Origin: Conexibacter sp. SYSU D00693
GTDB lineage: Bacteria > Actinomycetota > Thermoleophilia > Solirubrobacterales > Solirubrobacteraceae
DNA: 64,000 nt
Assembly: GCF_017084525.1 (NCBI RefSeq)
Contig: NZ_CP070950.1
Span: 1,364,001 to 1,428,000 of the forward strand
Reading direction: 5' to 3'
In this document: positions 16,487 to 24,850 of the stretch, piece after piece
Numbering within the stretch: the first letter of the stretch is position 1
Layout of the letters: each line of letters opens with the position of its first letter
The notes under the pieces: model-generated
Told to the model about the DNA's origin: nothing
Databases searched by the model: none
What the model saw: only the letters and a program-made list of their open reading frames with translations
Made by a program: the position numbers and the translations under genes

Positions 16487-17089
16487 GTGCCGCGCCCCCG
16501 CCGGACCCAGCAGGAACGCGTCGAGGAGTCCACCGCCCGGCTCTTCCGCGCCGCGGTCGAGCTCATCGCCGAGGGCGGCTACGAGGCCGCCACCGCCGCC
16601 GAGATCGGCCGGCGCGCCGGCTACAGCCGGTCGATGGTGCGGGCCCGCTTCGGCTCCAAGGAGCAGCTCATCGACGCCGTGCTGCGCTCGGCCTACGAGG
16701 CGCCGTTGACCAGGTCGCCCGACGACGACGCCTCCGGCCTGGAGCGCGTCCTGGCGCGGCTCGACACGGTCGCCGCCCTCGTCGAGGACGACCCCGCGCT
16801 GATGCGCACGATCTTCTCCGTCGAGTTCGTCGCCGCGGGCAGGGGGTCGGCCCTCACCGACCGCGTCGCCGCGTGGGTCGCGGGCCTGCGCGCCGACGTC
16901 CTGGCCGCGGTGCTCGACGGCCAGGCCGACGGCTCGGTGCGCCCGGAGCTCGACGCCGAGACCACGGCGCACGCCATCGTCGCCGAGGGCATCGGCTCCG
17001 CGTTCATGTGGACCGTGAACCCCGACGAGGACTTCCGGGCGCGGATCCCGCAGTGGCGGGAGCGCACGCGCGCGGCGCTCGAGGCGTGA
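16487..17089 (+). CDS. TetR/AcrR-family transcriptional regulator
   Basis: 200 residues. The N-terminal TetR DNA-binding domain reads LFRAAVELIAEGGYEAATAA, then EIGRRAGYSRSMVRARFGSK. The C-terminal ligand-binding region is variable. I chose the GTG at 16487 (VPRPRRTQ) instead of an upstream in-frame ATG because the -10 box lies between them. It is divergent from the oxidase-accessory operon, which it probably represses. The ligand is unknown. Confidence 0.88.
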   Translation: MPRPRRTQQERVEESTARLFRAAVELIAEGGYEAATAAEIGRRAGYSRSMVRARFGSKEQLIDAVLRSAYEAPLTRSPDDDASGLERVLARLDTVAALVEDDPALMRTIFSVEFVAAGRGSALTDRVAAWVAGLRADVLAAVLDGQADGSVRPELDAETTAHAIVAEGIGSAFMWTVNPDEDFRARIPQWRERTRAALEA

Positions 17090-17093
17090 GGGC

Positions 17094-17120
17094 TGTCACG
17101 CGGCGGTCGCGGGCGGTGTC
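17094..17120 (+). promoter_or_regulatory. ECF41-like promoter
   Basis: TGTCACG, a 16-bp spacer, then TGTC, 8 bp before the ATG at 17129. Known ECF41 target promoters follow TGTCACA-N16-CGTC, so this is a near match directly upstream of the CMD/sigma operon. It implies autoregulation by the sigma factor encoded two genes on. Confidence 0.6.
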
Positions 17121-17128
17121 TCCGTGCC

Positions 17129-17713
17129 ATGACGACCACCACCCACCGCATCCCGCCCGCCGAGCTCAGCGGCCTCTCCGGCGCGCTCGTCAAGCGCATG
17201 GCCCGCAGGAAGGTCGGCCGCGTCCCGGACTCGCTCGGCGTCGCGTGGCACAACCGCAGGGTCATGCGGTTCATGTTCGGGCTCGGGCGCAAGGCCGAGC
17301 GCTGGGACGCCTGCGACGCGCAGCTCAAGGCCTTCGCGCACATGGCGACGGCGAGCGTCGTGGGCTGCAGCGCCTGCCTGGACTTCGGCTACTACCAGGC
17401 CCACCACGCGGGGCTGGACCTGGCCAAGGCGCGGCAGGTGCCGGTGTGGCGGGGCTCGGACGCGTTCACGGCGCTCGAGCGCGACGTCCTCGAGTACGCG
17501 GAGGCCATGGCCCAGACGCCGACGGCGGTGACCGACGAGCTGTCGACGCGCCTGCGCGAGGCGCTCGGTGCGCCGGCGCTCGTGGAGCTGACGGCGTTCA
17601 TCGCGCTTGCGAACCTCTACAGCCGCATGAACACCGCCCTGGGCATGGAGTCCGAGGGGCTGTCGGCCTCCTGCGACCTGCCACCGCTGACCCTGGCGAC
17701 GGCGACGGCATGA
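17129..17713 (+). CDS. Carboxymuconolactone decarboxylase/AhpD-like protein
   Basis: 194 residues. The CxxC redox pair lies in VVGCSACLDFGYYQAHHAG, the AhpD-type active-site segment with downstream histidines. Members act as peroxidase-like thiol oxidoreductases or as decarboxylases. The gene overlaps the sigma factor by four bases (ATGA). This pairing is the textbook genomic context of ECF41 sigma factors, whose regulated partner is typically a CMD, oxidoreductase or epimerase. Confidence 0.88.
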   Translation: MTTTTHRIPPAELSGLSGALVKRMARRKVGRVPDSLGVAWHNRRVMRFMFGLGRKAERWDACDAQLKAFAHMATASVVGCSACLDFGYYQAHHAGLDLAKARQVPVWRGSDAFTALERDVLEYAEAMAQTPTAVTDELSTRLREALGAPALVELTAFIALANLYSRMNTALGMESEGLSASCDLPPLTLATATA

Positions 17714-18579
17714 GCGACGACCCCTGGGTCGCCCACCGCAGCCTGCTCTTCACCGTCGCCTACGAGCTGCTGGGCTCGGCGGCCGACGCGGAGGACGTGG
17801 TGCAGGAGACGTGGCTGCGGTGGGACGCGGTCGACCGGGCGCAGGTGCGCGACCCGCGGGCCTACCTCGTCCAGGTCGTCACCCGGCAGGCGCTCAACCG
17901 GCTGCGGACGCTCGCGCGCCGGCGCGAGGACTACGTCGGCGAGTGGCTGCCCGAGCCGGTGCTCACGAGCCCCGACGTCGCGGAGGACGTCGAGCTGGCC
18001 GAGAGCCTCTCGCTGGCGACGCTCACGGTGCTCGAGACGCTCGGGCCGGCGGAGCGGGCGGTGTTCGTGCTGCGCGAGGTCTTCGACGTGCCCTACGACG
18101 AGATCGCGGCCGCGGTCGGCAAGCGCCCGGCCGCGGTCCGCCAGATCGCGCATCGGGCGCGCGAGCACGTGGCGGCGCGCCGGCCCCGGATGGCGGTCGA
18201 CCGCGCCGAGCACCGGCGCGTGCTCGACCGCTTCGTGGCCGCGGTCCAGGACGGCGACGTGCAGGGGCTGCTCGACGTGCTGGCCCCGGACGTCGTCCTG
18301 CTCGCCGACGGCGGGGGCGAGGTCCAGGCCGTGCGCGTGCCCGTGCACGGCAGCCGCAAGGTGGCGCGCCTGCTGTCGCTCTTCCCGCAGCGCGCGCCGG
18401 GCGTGCGCATCGGCCGCGTGTGGCTCAACGGCGCGCCGGCCGCGCGGGTCGACCCGGCCGGCGAGTTCGACACCGCCGTGAGCGTCGCCGTCGCCGAGGG
18501 CCGGATCACCCACCTCTTCCTCGTGCGCAACCCCCGCAAGCTCCAGCGGCTCACCGACGAGGTCGTCGTCAGCCGGTGA
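17710..18579 (+). CDS. RNA polymerase ECF41-family sigma factor (SigJ-like)
   Basis: 289 residues. Sigma region 2 (AYELLGSAADAEDVVQETWL) and region 4 (AVFVLREVFDVPYDEIAAAV) come first. The family-defining WLPEP motif lies in the linker, and a C-terminal SnoaL-like domain carries DGGGEVQA, the counterpart of the DGGGK motif. In ECF41 proteins the C-terminal extension replaces a separate anti-sigma factor and tunes promoter activity. Together with the upstream CMD gene and the ECF41-like promoter this is a complete self-regulated module. Confidence 0.92.
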   Translation: MSDDPWVAHRSLLFTVAYELLGSAADAEDVVQETWLRWDAVDRAQVRDPRAYLVQVVTRQALNRLRTLARRREDYVGEWLPEPVLTSPDVAEDVELAESLSLATLTVLETLGPAERAVFVLREVFDVPYDEIAAAVGKRPAAVRQIAHRAREHVAARRPRMAVDRAEHRRVLDRFVAAVQDGDVQGLLDVLAPDVVLLADGGGEVQAVRVPVHGSRKVARLLSLFPQRAPGVRIGRVWLNGAPAARVDPAGEFDTAVSVAVAEGRITHLFLVRNPRKLQRLTDEVVVSR

Positions 18580-18584
18580 GCCGG

Positions 18585-21074
18585 TCAGCGCGCCCGGCAG
18601 ACCTCGAAGCGGCGGGTCTTCGCCACCCGCTTGCCGCCCTTGGTCCTGCCCGCGACGCGCACCCGCACCGTCCCGTCGGGGAAGCGCGAGAGCCGGACCG
18701 CCCGGCGCAGGCCCTTGCCGCGCAGGCGCTTCACGCGCGCGCCGTTGACCGTGACCGTCGCCGTGCGCAGCCACCGGGACGGCAGCGTGACGCGCAGCGC
18801 CCGGAGGTCCTTGCAGCTGCGCGACGGCGCCGGCGCGCCGAGCGGCTCGCCGCCGAAGACCGCCTTGCCCCGCGCGTCGCCGTAGCGCAGCCAGGGCACG
18901 GTCGGGACCTGGTCGACCCCCCGCGCCGACCAGTCGCACACGCCCTCCGGGAACGCGCGCTCGAGCCGGCGCCACTGCGACGCGGTGAACGACGCGCGGT
19001 AGTCCGAGGACGACAGCGGACGCAGACGGCACTTGTTCTGGTCGGTGGAGAGCGGCTCGCCCGCGATCGTGCGCGGGGTGCCGTACACCGGCACGACCAC
19101 CGGGCCGCAGAGCCCGTCGGCGACCTTCGTGCCGTTGCCGTTGGAGCACTGGTCGCGGACGTCGGCGGGTCGGTTCGCGCGGACCTTCTGGGCCAGCGTG
19201 CGATCCGACCGGTCGGCCTGGACCGCGCCGAGCCAGCGGTCCATCGCGACGAGGGCCTGGGCCGTGTAGTGCAGGTCGCCGACGATCGGCACCGGGCCCT
19301 GCCACATCACCTGGTTGGCCGCGGTGCCGTGCTCGCGCACGAGGCGCTCGCGCAGCGCGAACGCGCGGTAGCTGTCGTGCGCCAGGCCGGGGTCGTTCGG
19401 GCCGGCGAGGTTGATGATCGGCACCCGGTCGAGGTGGTCGGCCTGGTTGACGATCCCGGTCCGGTAGGCGTTGGCCAGCGCCGGGCGGTCGGCCACCGTG
19501 CGGGCGGCCCGCGGCCGGAAGTCGACGTCGAGGCCGCCGATGGCCTCGTTGAGCTCGACGAACTGCTCGGGCGTGATCCGCCCGCCGCGCAGGGCGCCCA
19601 GGCCGTACTGCACGCCGACGTTGTCGACCGGCAGGCCGGCGAAGCCCCGGCCGGCCGCGCGCTCCTGCGGGCTCCACACCGCCGGGTCGCGCGGGCCCAG
19701 GAGGTTCATCGCCCAGTCGATGATCCCGCAGCGCACCCCGCCCGGCCGGTGCTGGGCGTCGTAGACCTCGTCGCGCTCGATGCCTGGGCACCGGTCGTCG
19801 GGCGCGGCGAGCCCGAAGTACGCCGCCGCGCTCACGCCCCAGTTCGCGCCGACCGGGAGGTTCAGGACGCCGTCGCCCGCGATCGCGGCGACGTGGGCGG
19901 TCGTCCAGCCCGCGCGCCGCGGCGCGACGACGCCGATGACGGTGTTCAGCGGGACGCCGCCGACGTCCCCGGTCCCGGGGCCGGAGATCGGCACGCCGAG
20001 GAAGTTCGCCAGCAGCGCGTAGTCCATGATCTGCTGCGCCGTGGAGCCGGCGTCCGGGAACGTGCACTGCGTGATGAGGCCGTCGTAGAGGCCGGGGTAC
20101 GCGTTGGCGATCCAGAGCTGCGCGAGCGATCCGCCCGAGCAGCCGGTGCCGATGACGTAGCGCACGTCGCCGAGGCGCTCGACCACCCGCTCCTTGGCCA
20201 TCATGATCGACTCGGCCTGGAGCGCCGGGTTGCAGTTCACGCCCGAGTTCGCGAGCGCCGTCGCCATGACGGTGAAGCCGCGGCCGAGCGCGACGACGGA
20301 GCTGTCCGGCGTCCCCACCCCGTCGAGCGTCCCGGAGTAGTCGGTGAACGGCGGGTCGGTCGGGCGGTACGCCGTCCCGCAGCTGCCGCCGTGCATGACC
20401 AGCACCTTGCCGTTGTACGAGCGCGGCGGCGCGAAGCGGTCCCAGGTGGTGCCGGGCTGGAAGAGGCTGTCGATGCGGTAGCGGCTGCGGTCCTGGTAGC
20501 CGACCTCGGAGCGCACGATGAACGGGACGGTCGCGCCGGTGTCGGTCGTCGTCGTCGCGACGTCGCTCGGCGGGCTGGCCGGGTCGTAGGGCTCGAGCAG
20601 CGACCGGCCGCGGGGCTGGTAGAGGAAGCGCACCTTCGGCGGCTCGTTGCACTGCCGGTCGACCGCCGTGGGCTGGCAGGTCCACGGCTGCAGCTGCGGG
20701 CCGGAGAAGACCGGCCCGCCGTTGGGGTGGTTGGTGACCTCGAGCCGCGCGCCGCGGCCCCCGGGCAGCGTGGCGGTGAGGACGTTGCGCCCGTCGGCGA
20801 GCCCCTCGACGAGGCCCTCGACCCGGCCGCTCGCGCGCTTGGCGAACGCCCCCGTCACGTCGCGCCGGCCGAGGCGGACCCTGAGGCCGTCCGCGGAGAC
20901 GCCGGGTGCCAGGTCGACGGCGACGAGCGCGTCGCCCGCGGAGACGAGGTCGGCGCGGTTGGAGAGCACCTCGAGCTCCAGCGCGGGCGGCGCCGCGCTC
21001 GCGCTGCCCGCGCCCAGCGCCGCCAGGGCAGCCGCCAGCAGCCCCACCCGGCGCACGTCGAACGTCCTCGCCAT
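18585..21074 (-). CDS. Secreted DUF6351-family protein, alpha/beta-hydrolase-like
   Basis: 829 residues with an N-terminal signal peptide (VGLLAAALAALGAGSASA). A beta-rich region comes first, then a hydrolase-like core with GTGCSGGSLAQ, a nucleophile-elbow type motif, as in DUF6351/tannase-like esterases. About 110 C-terminal residues form a separate beta domain rich in basic residues. It is probably exported and acts on an ester outside the cell; the substrate is unknown. It is convergent with the sigma factor (5-bp gap) and divergent from MscS. Confidence 0.78.
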   Translation of the reverse strand: MARTFDVRRVGLLAAALAALGAGSASAAPPALELEVLSNRADLVSAGDALVAVDLAPGVSADGLRVRLGRRDVTGAFAKRASGRVEGLVEGLADGRNVLTATLPGGRGARLEVTNHPNGGPVFSGPQLQPWTCQPTAVDRQCNEPPKVRFLYQPRGRSLLEPYDPASPPSDVATTTTDTGATVPFIVRSEVGYQDRSRYRIDSLFQPGTTWDRFAPPRSYNGKVLVMHGGSCGTAYRPTDPPFTDYSGTLDGVGTPDSSVVALGRGFTVMATALANSGVNCNPALQAESIMMAKERVVERLGDVRYVIGTGCSGGSLAQLWIANAYPGLYDGLITQCTFPDAGSTAQQIMDYALLANFLGVPISGPGTGDVGGVPLNTVIGVVAPRRAGWTTAHVAAIAGDGVLNLPVGANWGVSAAAYFGLAAPDDRCPGIERDEVYDAQHRPGGVRCGIIDWAMNLLGPRDPAVWSPQERAAGRGFAGLPVDNVGVQYGLGALRGGRITPEQFVELNEAIGGLDVDFRPRAARTVADRPALANAYRTGIVNQADHLDRVPIINLAGPNDPGLAHDSYRAFALRERLVREHGTAANQVMWQGPVPIVGDLHYTAQALVAMDRWLGAVQADRSDRTLAQKVRANRPADVRDQCSNGNGTKVADGLCGPVVVPVYGTPRTIAGEPLSTDQNKCRLRPLSSSDYRASFTASQWRRLERAFPEGVCDWSARGVDQVPTVPWLRYGDARGKAVFGGEPLGAPAPSRSCKDLRALRVTLPSRWLRTATVTVNGARVKRLRGKGLRRAVRLSRFPDGTVRVRVAGRTKGGKRVAKTRRFEVCRAR

Positions 21075-21143
21075 CCTGACCCTGCCTCTCCGTCGTGGCT
21101 CCCCACCTCCGACGCGCCGACCATACGCGACCGAGCTGGCAGG

Positions 21144-22043
21144 ATGGAACGCATCGCCCTGCCGGCCGCCGACATCACGCCGCTCGACGACCTCGACGTC
21201 TGGATCCGGGGCGAGCTGCTGGAGATCGTCCTGCTCATCCTCGGGTCGGTCCTGCTGGGCCGCTTCATCGGCTGGTTCCGCGACCGGCTGCTGCGCCGCA
21301 TCGCCGAGGGCCAGGACGAGGACGCGCTGGTGCGCTCGGAGACCAGCAAGCACCGCCGCGCCGTCGTGCAGATCCTCGCGTGGAGCGCCGTCGTGCTCAT
21401 GTGGACGATCACCGCGGCGCTCGTCGTCCACCGCTTCGGCATCCCGTTCGCGAGCCTGGCCGCGCCGCTCGCGGCCGGCGGCGTCGCCCTCGGCCTGGGC
21501 GCCCAGCGGCTCGTGAGCGACCTCATCGGCGGCGGCTTCATCATCGCCGAGCGCCAGTACGGCGTCGGCGACCTGATCGACATCGCCCCCACGCCGAACA
21601 CGGCGGGCGCGACCGGCACGGTCGAGGACGTGACGCTGCGCATCACCCGGCTGCGGACCGCGGGCGGCGAGCGGGTGATCATCCCCAACGGCCAGATCGT
21701 CCAGGTCACGAACCTCTCCAGCGACTGGGCCCGCGCGGTCGTCGACGTCCCGCTGCAGCTGGGCACCGACCTCGGCCAGGCCACCGAGCTGCTGCGCGAG
21801 GTCGGCGCCGCCGCCTACGCCGACGACGAGGTCCGCCAGCTGCTGCTCGACGAGCCGTCGGTCATGGGCGTCGAGCGCTTCGAGGCCGACGAGGTGACGC
21901 TGCGCGTCGTCGCCCGGACCCTGCCCGGCAAGCAGTTCGAGGTCGCGCGCCTGCTGCGGGTCCGCATCGCCCAGGCCCTGCAGCAGGCCGGCATGAGCTC
22001 GTCCCCCGACAGCGCGGCCGGCACGCCGACGGCGGACGCATGA
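21144..22043 (+). CDS. MscS-family mechanosensitive ion channel
   Basis: 299 residues with three TM segments. The pore helix GGVALGLGAQRLVSDLIGGG is the glycine/alanine-rich TM3, followed by the beta domain containing GTVEDVTLRITRLR and IIPNGQIVQVTNLS. It opens under membrane tension to release solutes on hypo-osmotic shock. An ATGA overlap couples it to the next gene. Confidence 0.93.
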   Translation: MERIALPAADITPLDDLDVWIRGELLEIVLLILGSVLLGRFIGWFRDRLLRRIAEGQDEDALVRSETSKHRRAVVQILAWSAVVLMWTITAALVVHRFGIPFASLAAPLAAGGVALGLGAQRLVSDLIGGGFIIAERQYGVGDLIDIAPTPNTAGATGTVEDVTLRITRLRTAGGERVIIPNGQIVQVTNLSSDWARAVVDVPLQLGTDLGQATELLREVGAAAYADDEVRQLLLDEPSVMGVERFEADEVTLRVVARTLPGKQFEVARLLRVRIAQALQQAGMSSSPDSAAGTPTADA

Positions 22044-22480
22044 GTGACGGCCGCCGGATCCCGCCGACCGTCCTGGGCGGTCGCATGCGCACCTCGACGG
22101 CGGTGCTGGCCTTCGTCTTCGCCGCGGTGCTGGCGCTCTACGTCGTCGTCCGCCCGCCGCCCGAGACCGGCCCGAGCAGCCGGCCGGCTGCCGCCGCCCG
22201 CGCGCTCGAGCGCGAGCAGGAGCGCGAGCGGGAGGAGCGCGAACGGTCGCGCACCGTCCCGACCGCGCCGCAGACGACCACCACCACGACGCCGACCACG
22301 ACCGAGCCGCGGGAGCCGCGCACGACGACGTCGACGACGCCGCGCACCACGCCGACGACGCCGCGGACGACCACGGCGCCGGCGACGACGCCCACGACGC
22401 CCGAGGGCGAGGGCGAGCCGCCGGTGACCGAGACGACGCCGGTCGCGCCCGAGGCGCCCGAGACCACGCCGGCGCCGTGA
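22040..22480 (+). CDS. Single-TM protein with Thr/Pro-rich tail
   Basis: 146 residues: a short cytoplasmic start, one TM helix (TSTAVLAFVFAAVLALYVVV), a charged EREQEREREERERS stretch and a low-complexity Thr/Pro tail of about 75 residues. It is probably anchored in the membrane with a wall-spanning tail. It is coupled to MscS by a four-base overlap. No function can be assigned. Confidence 0.65.
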   Translation: MSDGRRIPPTVLGGRMRTSTAVLAFVFAAVLALYVVVRPPPETGPSSRPAAAARALEREQEREREERERSRTVPTAPQTTTTTTPTTTEPREPRTTTSTTPRTTPTTPRTTTAPATTPTTPEGEGEPPVTETTPVAPEAPETTPAP

Positions 22481-22512
22481 GCGCCCGAGGCGCGCGCGGG
22501 TAGCCTGGCGCC

Positions 22513-23412
22513 GTGCCTCTCCACGCGCCGATCGTCCCCACCTTCGCCGGAGGGACGCTCGACCGGGCGGGCCACCGGCGCACCGACGCGGCGTGGCAGG
22601 AGCAGGCCCGGCAGGACGCGAGCGCGCGCGTGGTCGTCGTCGGCCGCGCGGGCATCGGCGTCACCGATGGACCTGCGGGCCCCGACGCGATCTTCCTCGG
22701 GCTCGACGGCGAGCGTCCCGTCTTCGCGCGGGCGGCGGACGGCGGCGACGGCTCGCCGGTCGAGCTGCGCGACCTGCGCGGCCTCGCCGCCCGGGCCGAC
22801 GCCGCCGAGGCGGGCCTGCTCGCCCACGCGCAGGCGATGGTCGGCTGGCACGCGGCCACCGCGTTCTGCGGCCGCTGCGGGACGGCGACGCAGGCCGGCG
22901 AGGCCGGCCACGTCCGGACCTGCGCCAACGGCCACCAGCACCACCCGCGCACCGACCCGGTCGTCATCGTCGTCGTCGCCGACCGCGAGGGCGACCGGCT
23001 CCTGCTGGGCCGCCAGCCGTCCTGGCCCGCCGGGCGCTTCTCGGCGCTCGCGGGGTTCGTCGAGCCGGGCGAGACGCTCGAGGCCGCGGTCGCCCGCGAG
23101 GTCGCCGAGGAGGCCGGCGTCGCGGTGCGCGACGTCCGCTACGTGGCCGGACAGCCCTGGCCGTTCCCCGCGAACCTCATGCTGGGCTTCGAGGCGACCT
23201 GGGACGGCGGCGAGGCCCATGTCGCCGACCCCGAGCTGGAGGCGGTTCGCTGGTTCACGCGCGAGGAGGTCGCCGCGGCCGCGCGCCACGAGGAGCCGTG
23301 GCCGACCGAGGGCGCGCCGCCGCCGCCCCAGGTGGAGACCGACCTCATCCTGCCGCCGTCGATGGCCATCGCCCGCGACCTCGTCGACGGCTGGCTCGCC
23401 GCCGGCGCCTAG
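22513..23412 (+). CDS. nudC: NADH pyrophosphatase (NudC-type Nudix hydrolase)
   Basis: 299 residues, GTG start. The order is an N-terminal NudC domain, a zinc ribbon beginning FCGRCG, a complete Nudix box (GFVEPGETLEAAVAREVAEE, continuing AGV), and the NudC-specific GQPWPFPANLM motif right after it. It splits NAD(H) to NMN(H) and AMP, and in some bacteria removes NAD caps from RNA. The ribbon has only two obvious CxxC cysteines, with C and H residues further on (CANGHQHH). Confidence 0.92.
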   Translation: MPLHAPIVPTFAGGTLDRAGHRRTDAAWQEQARQDASARVVVVGRAGIGVTDGPAGPDAIFLGLDGERPVFARAADGGDGSPVELRDLRGLAARADAAEAGLLAHAQAMVGWHAATAFCGRCGTATQAGEAGHVRTCANGHQHHPRTDPVVIVVVADREGDRLLLGRQPSWPAGRFSALAGFVEPGETLEAAVAREVAEEAGVAVRDVRYVAGQPWPFPANLMLGFEATWDGGEAHVADPELEAVRWFTREEVAAAARHEEPWPTEGAPPPPQVETDLILPPSMAIARDLVDGWLAAGA

Positions 23413-23424
23413 GCCGCGCGCGCC

Positions 23425-23919
23425 ATGGCCCCGCTGCCCACCACCCTCACCGAGCCCGCCGCCGCGGTGGCCCAGCGCCTCGAGGACCGCGGCGAGACGC
23501 TCGCGCTGGCCGAGTCCTCCGGCGGCGGCCTCGTCACCGCCGCCCTCATCGCCGTCCCGGGCGCCTCGGCCTTCCACCGCGGGGGCGTCGTCATCTACAC
23601 GCTGGGCGGGGCGAAGGCCCTCCTGGCCGACGCCCGCCCCCTCGACGAGGGCGTGCGCAGCGCGTCCGAGCCCTTCGCGGTGTGGCTCGCCTCGGCGGTC
23701 GCCACGAAGCTCCGCGCCGACTGGGGCTTCGGCGAGACGGGCGCCAGCGGCCCGACCGGCAACCCCTACGGCGACCCCGCCGGCCACTCGTGGCTCGCGG
23801 TGCACGGCCCCGACGGCCCGAGCACGCGGCACGTCCTCACCGGCGACGACGACCGCGCGGCGAACATGGAGGCCTTCGCCGCTGCGGGGCTCGCGCTGCT
23901 GCTCGACCGGTTGGGCTAG
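23425..23919 (+). CDS. pncC: CinA C-terminal-domain amidase (NMN amidohydrolase type)
   Basis: 164 residues, a stand-alone CinA C-terminal domain: LALAESSGGGLVTAALIAVP is the family's AESxTGG region and GASGPTGNPYGDPAG the second signature. The family deamidates nicotinamide mononucleotide in pyridine-nucleotide recycling. Position 13 bp after nudC supports an NAD-salvage pair. The usual AESCTGG reads AESSGGG here, so activity should be tested before relying on the name. Confidence 0.8.
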   Translation: MAPLPTTLTEPAAAVAQRLEDRGETLALAESSGGGLVTAALIAVPGASAFHRGGVVIYTLGGAKALLADARPLDEGVRSASEPFAVWLASAVATKLRADWGFGETGASGPTGNPYGDPAGHSWLAVHGPDGPSTRHVLTGDDDRAANMEAFAAAGLALLLDRLG

Positions 23920-23931
23920 CGCGCCACCGCC

Positions 23932-24102
23932 CTAGGCCGCGGGCGCGTGCGCCCCGGGCACGGCCGGCGAGGTCGCTCGCGGCTCGGGGCCGCGCTCGCC
24001 CTCCGGAGGGCAGGCGGTGTCGCAGCTCCAGCAGCTGGCGTCCTGACGCGCCAGGGGTCGCTGGCAGGCGGCGCAGAGGCGCGGGACGTGCCGGTCGCGC
24101 AT
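23932..24102 (-). CDS. Small zinc-ribbon protein, unknown function
   Basis: 56 residues starting MRDRHVPRL. Two CxxC pairs (LCAACQR and CWSCD) with 15 residues between them make a rubredoxin-like or zinc-ribbon knuckle; the tail is Pro/Ala-rich. A GGAG-type ribosome site precedes the ATG. It is convergent with the amidase gene. A nucleic-acid-binding or scaffold role would be typical of such proteins, but nothing specific is visible. Confidence 0.6.
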   Translation of the reverse strand: MRDRHVPRLCAACQRPLARQDASCWSCDTACPPEGERGPEPRATSPAVPGAHAPAA

Positions 24103-24105
24103 GCC

Positions 24106-24198
24106 TCAGCGCTCCGAGGTCCGAGGCACGCTGCGGACGCGGGCCGTGGGCGGTTCGCCGCGGGCGGCACTCCAGGGCCGGGCGGGGGCGGTCTTCAT
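24106..24198 (-). CDS. Possible 30-residue basic peptide
   Basis: Starts MKTAPARPWS, preceded at good distance by AGGAAGG, and stops 3 bp before the small zinc-ribbon ATG. The composition is Arg/Pro-rich. Translational coupling to the zinc-ribbon gene is possible. It could equally be chance in high-G+C sequence. Confidence 0.25.
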   Translation of the reverse strand: MKTAPARPWSAARGEPPTARVRSVPRTSER

Positions 24199-24367
24199 GG
24201 CGACGACCTTCCTGAGCGGCGGCACGGCCGTGGGCGGCGTCGCGGTGCTCGAGCGGGATGGAACTGCCCTGTCTCGACGAGCGTACTCCGTCGGGGGTGC
24301 CGCCCCAGGGGGGCCCCGCGCGGGGAGGGGTACACTCGACCCTCCGGGCTCTACTGGAAGGTCGTCC

Positions 24368-24586
24368 ATGACCCACGCCTGCTGCCCAGGCTGTCGGCTT
24401 CGCGTCTCTCGCGCCGCCGCAGCACACCTCGTGGCCTGTCCCGCATGCGGCGCGCCACTCGAACCCGCCCTCGACGCCGAGCACGTCCTGGGCTTCCGCC
24501 TGCTCGACGACGACCTCGGCGAGGCCCTGCCCGTCGCCTTGGCCCAGGCGCTGTCCCACCTCCCGACGGACGAGCCACCGACATGA
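24368..24586 (+). CDS. Small zinc-ribbon protein, unknown function
   Basis: 72 residues starting MTHACCPGCRLRV. CCPGC and CPACG form a four-cysteine zinc ribbon, followed by an acidic helical tail. A TGGAAGG ribosome site and a TACACT -10 candidate (24331-24336) lie upstream. It overlaps the next gene by four bases. It is divergent from the other zinc-ribbon gene at 23932. Function not recognised. Confidence 0.6.
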   Translation: MTHACCPGCRLRVSRAAAAHLVACPACGAPLEPALDAEHVLGFRLLDDDLGEALPVALAQALSHLPTDEPPT

Positions 24587-24780
24587 CCGACCACCACCTG
24601 CGCATCCTCGCCGTCGCCGCGCGCCTCAGCCAGCGGCGGCTGGAGCAGCACGACGCCGGCGCGTCGCCGGAGGCCGCGGGTCGCGGCGCCCGGCGGCGCG
24701 ACCTCGTGGCCCGGGCCGCCCGCACCAGGGCGCAGCTCGCCGCGTCGAAGGCGCGGCGACGCCGCACACCAGGGACCTGA
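24583..24780 (+). CDS. Small basic helical protein, unknown function
   Basis: 65 residues, strongly Arg/Ala-rich and predicted helical (RILAVAARLSQRRLEQHDAG). The ATGA overlap with the small zinc-ribbon gene supports a real, co-translated gene. The basic composition would allow nucleic-acid binding; nothing more can be said. Confidence 0.5.
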   Translation: MTDHHLRILAVAARLSQRRLEQHDAGASPEAAGRGARRRDLVARAARTRAQLAASKARRRRTPGT

Positions 24781-24850
24781 CGTCGGACGGCCCGCGCGAC
24801 CCTTCGAGCGTGGCAGGATGCGCACTCCGGGGATGAGCAAGGAGGCGGGC

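Noticed and set aside
24200-24360. Riboswitch or ncRNA in the gap between the small zinc-ribbon genes
   Set aside because: G+C-rich inverted stretches are present (24303-24329), but no known consensus could be recognised.
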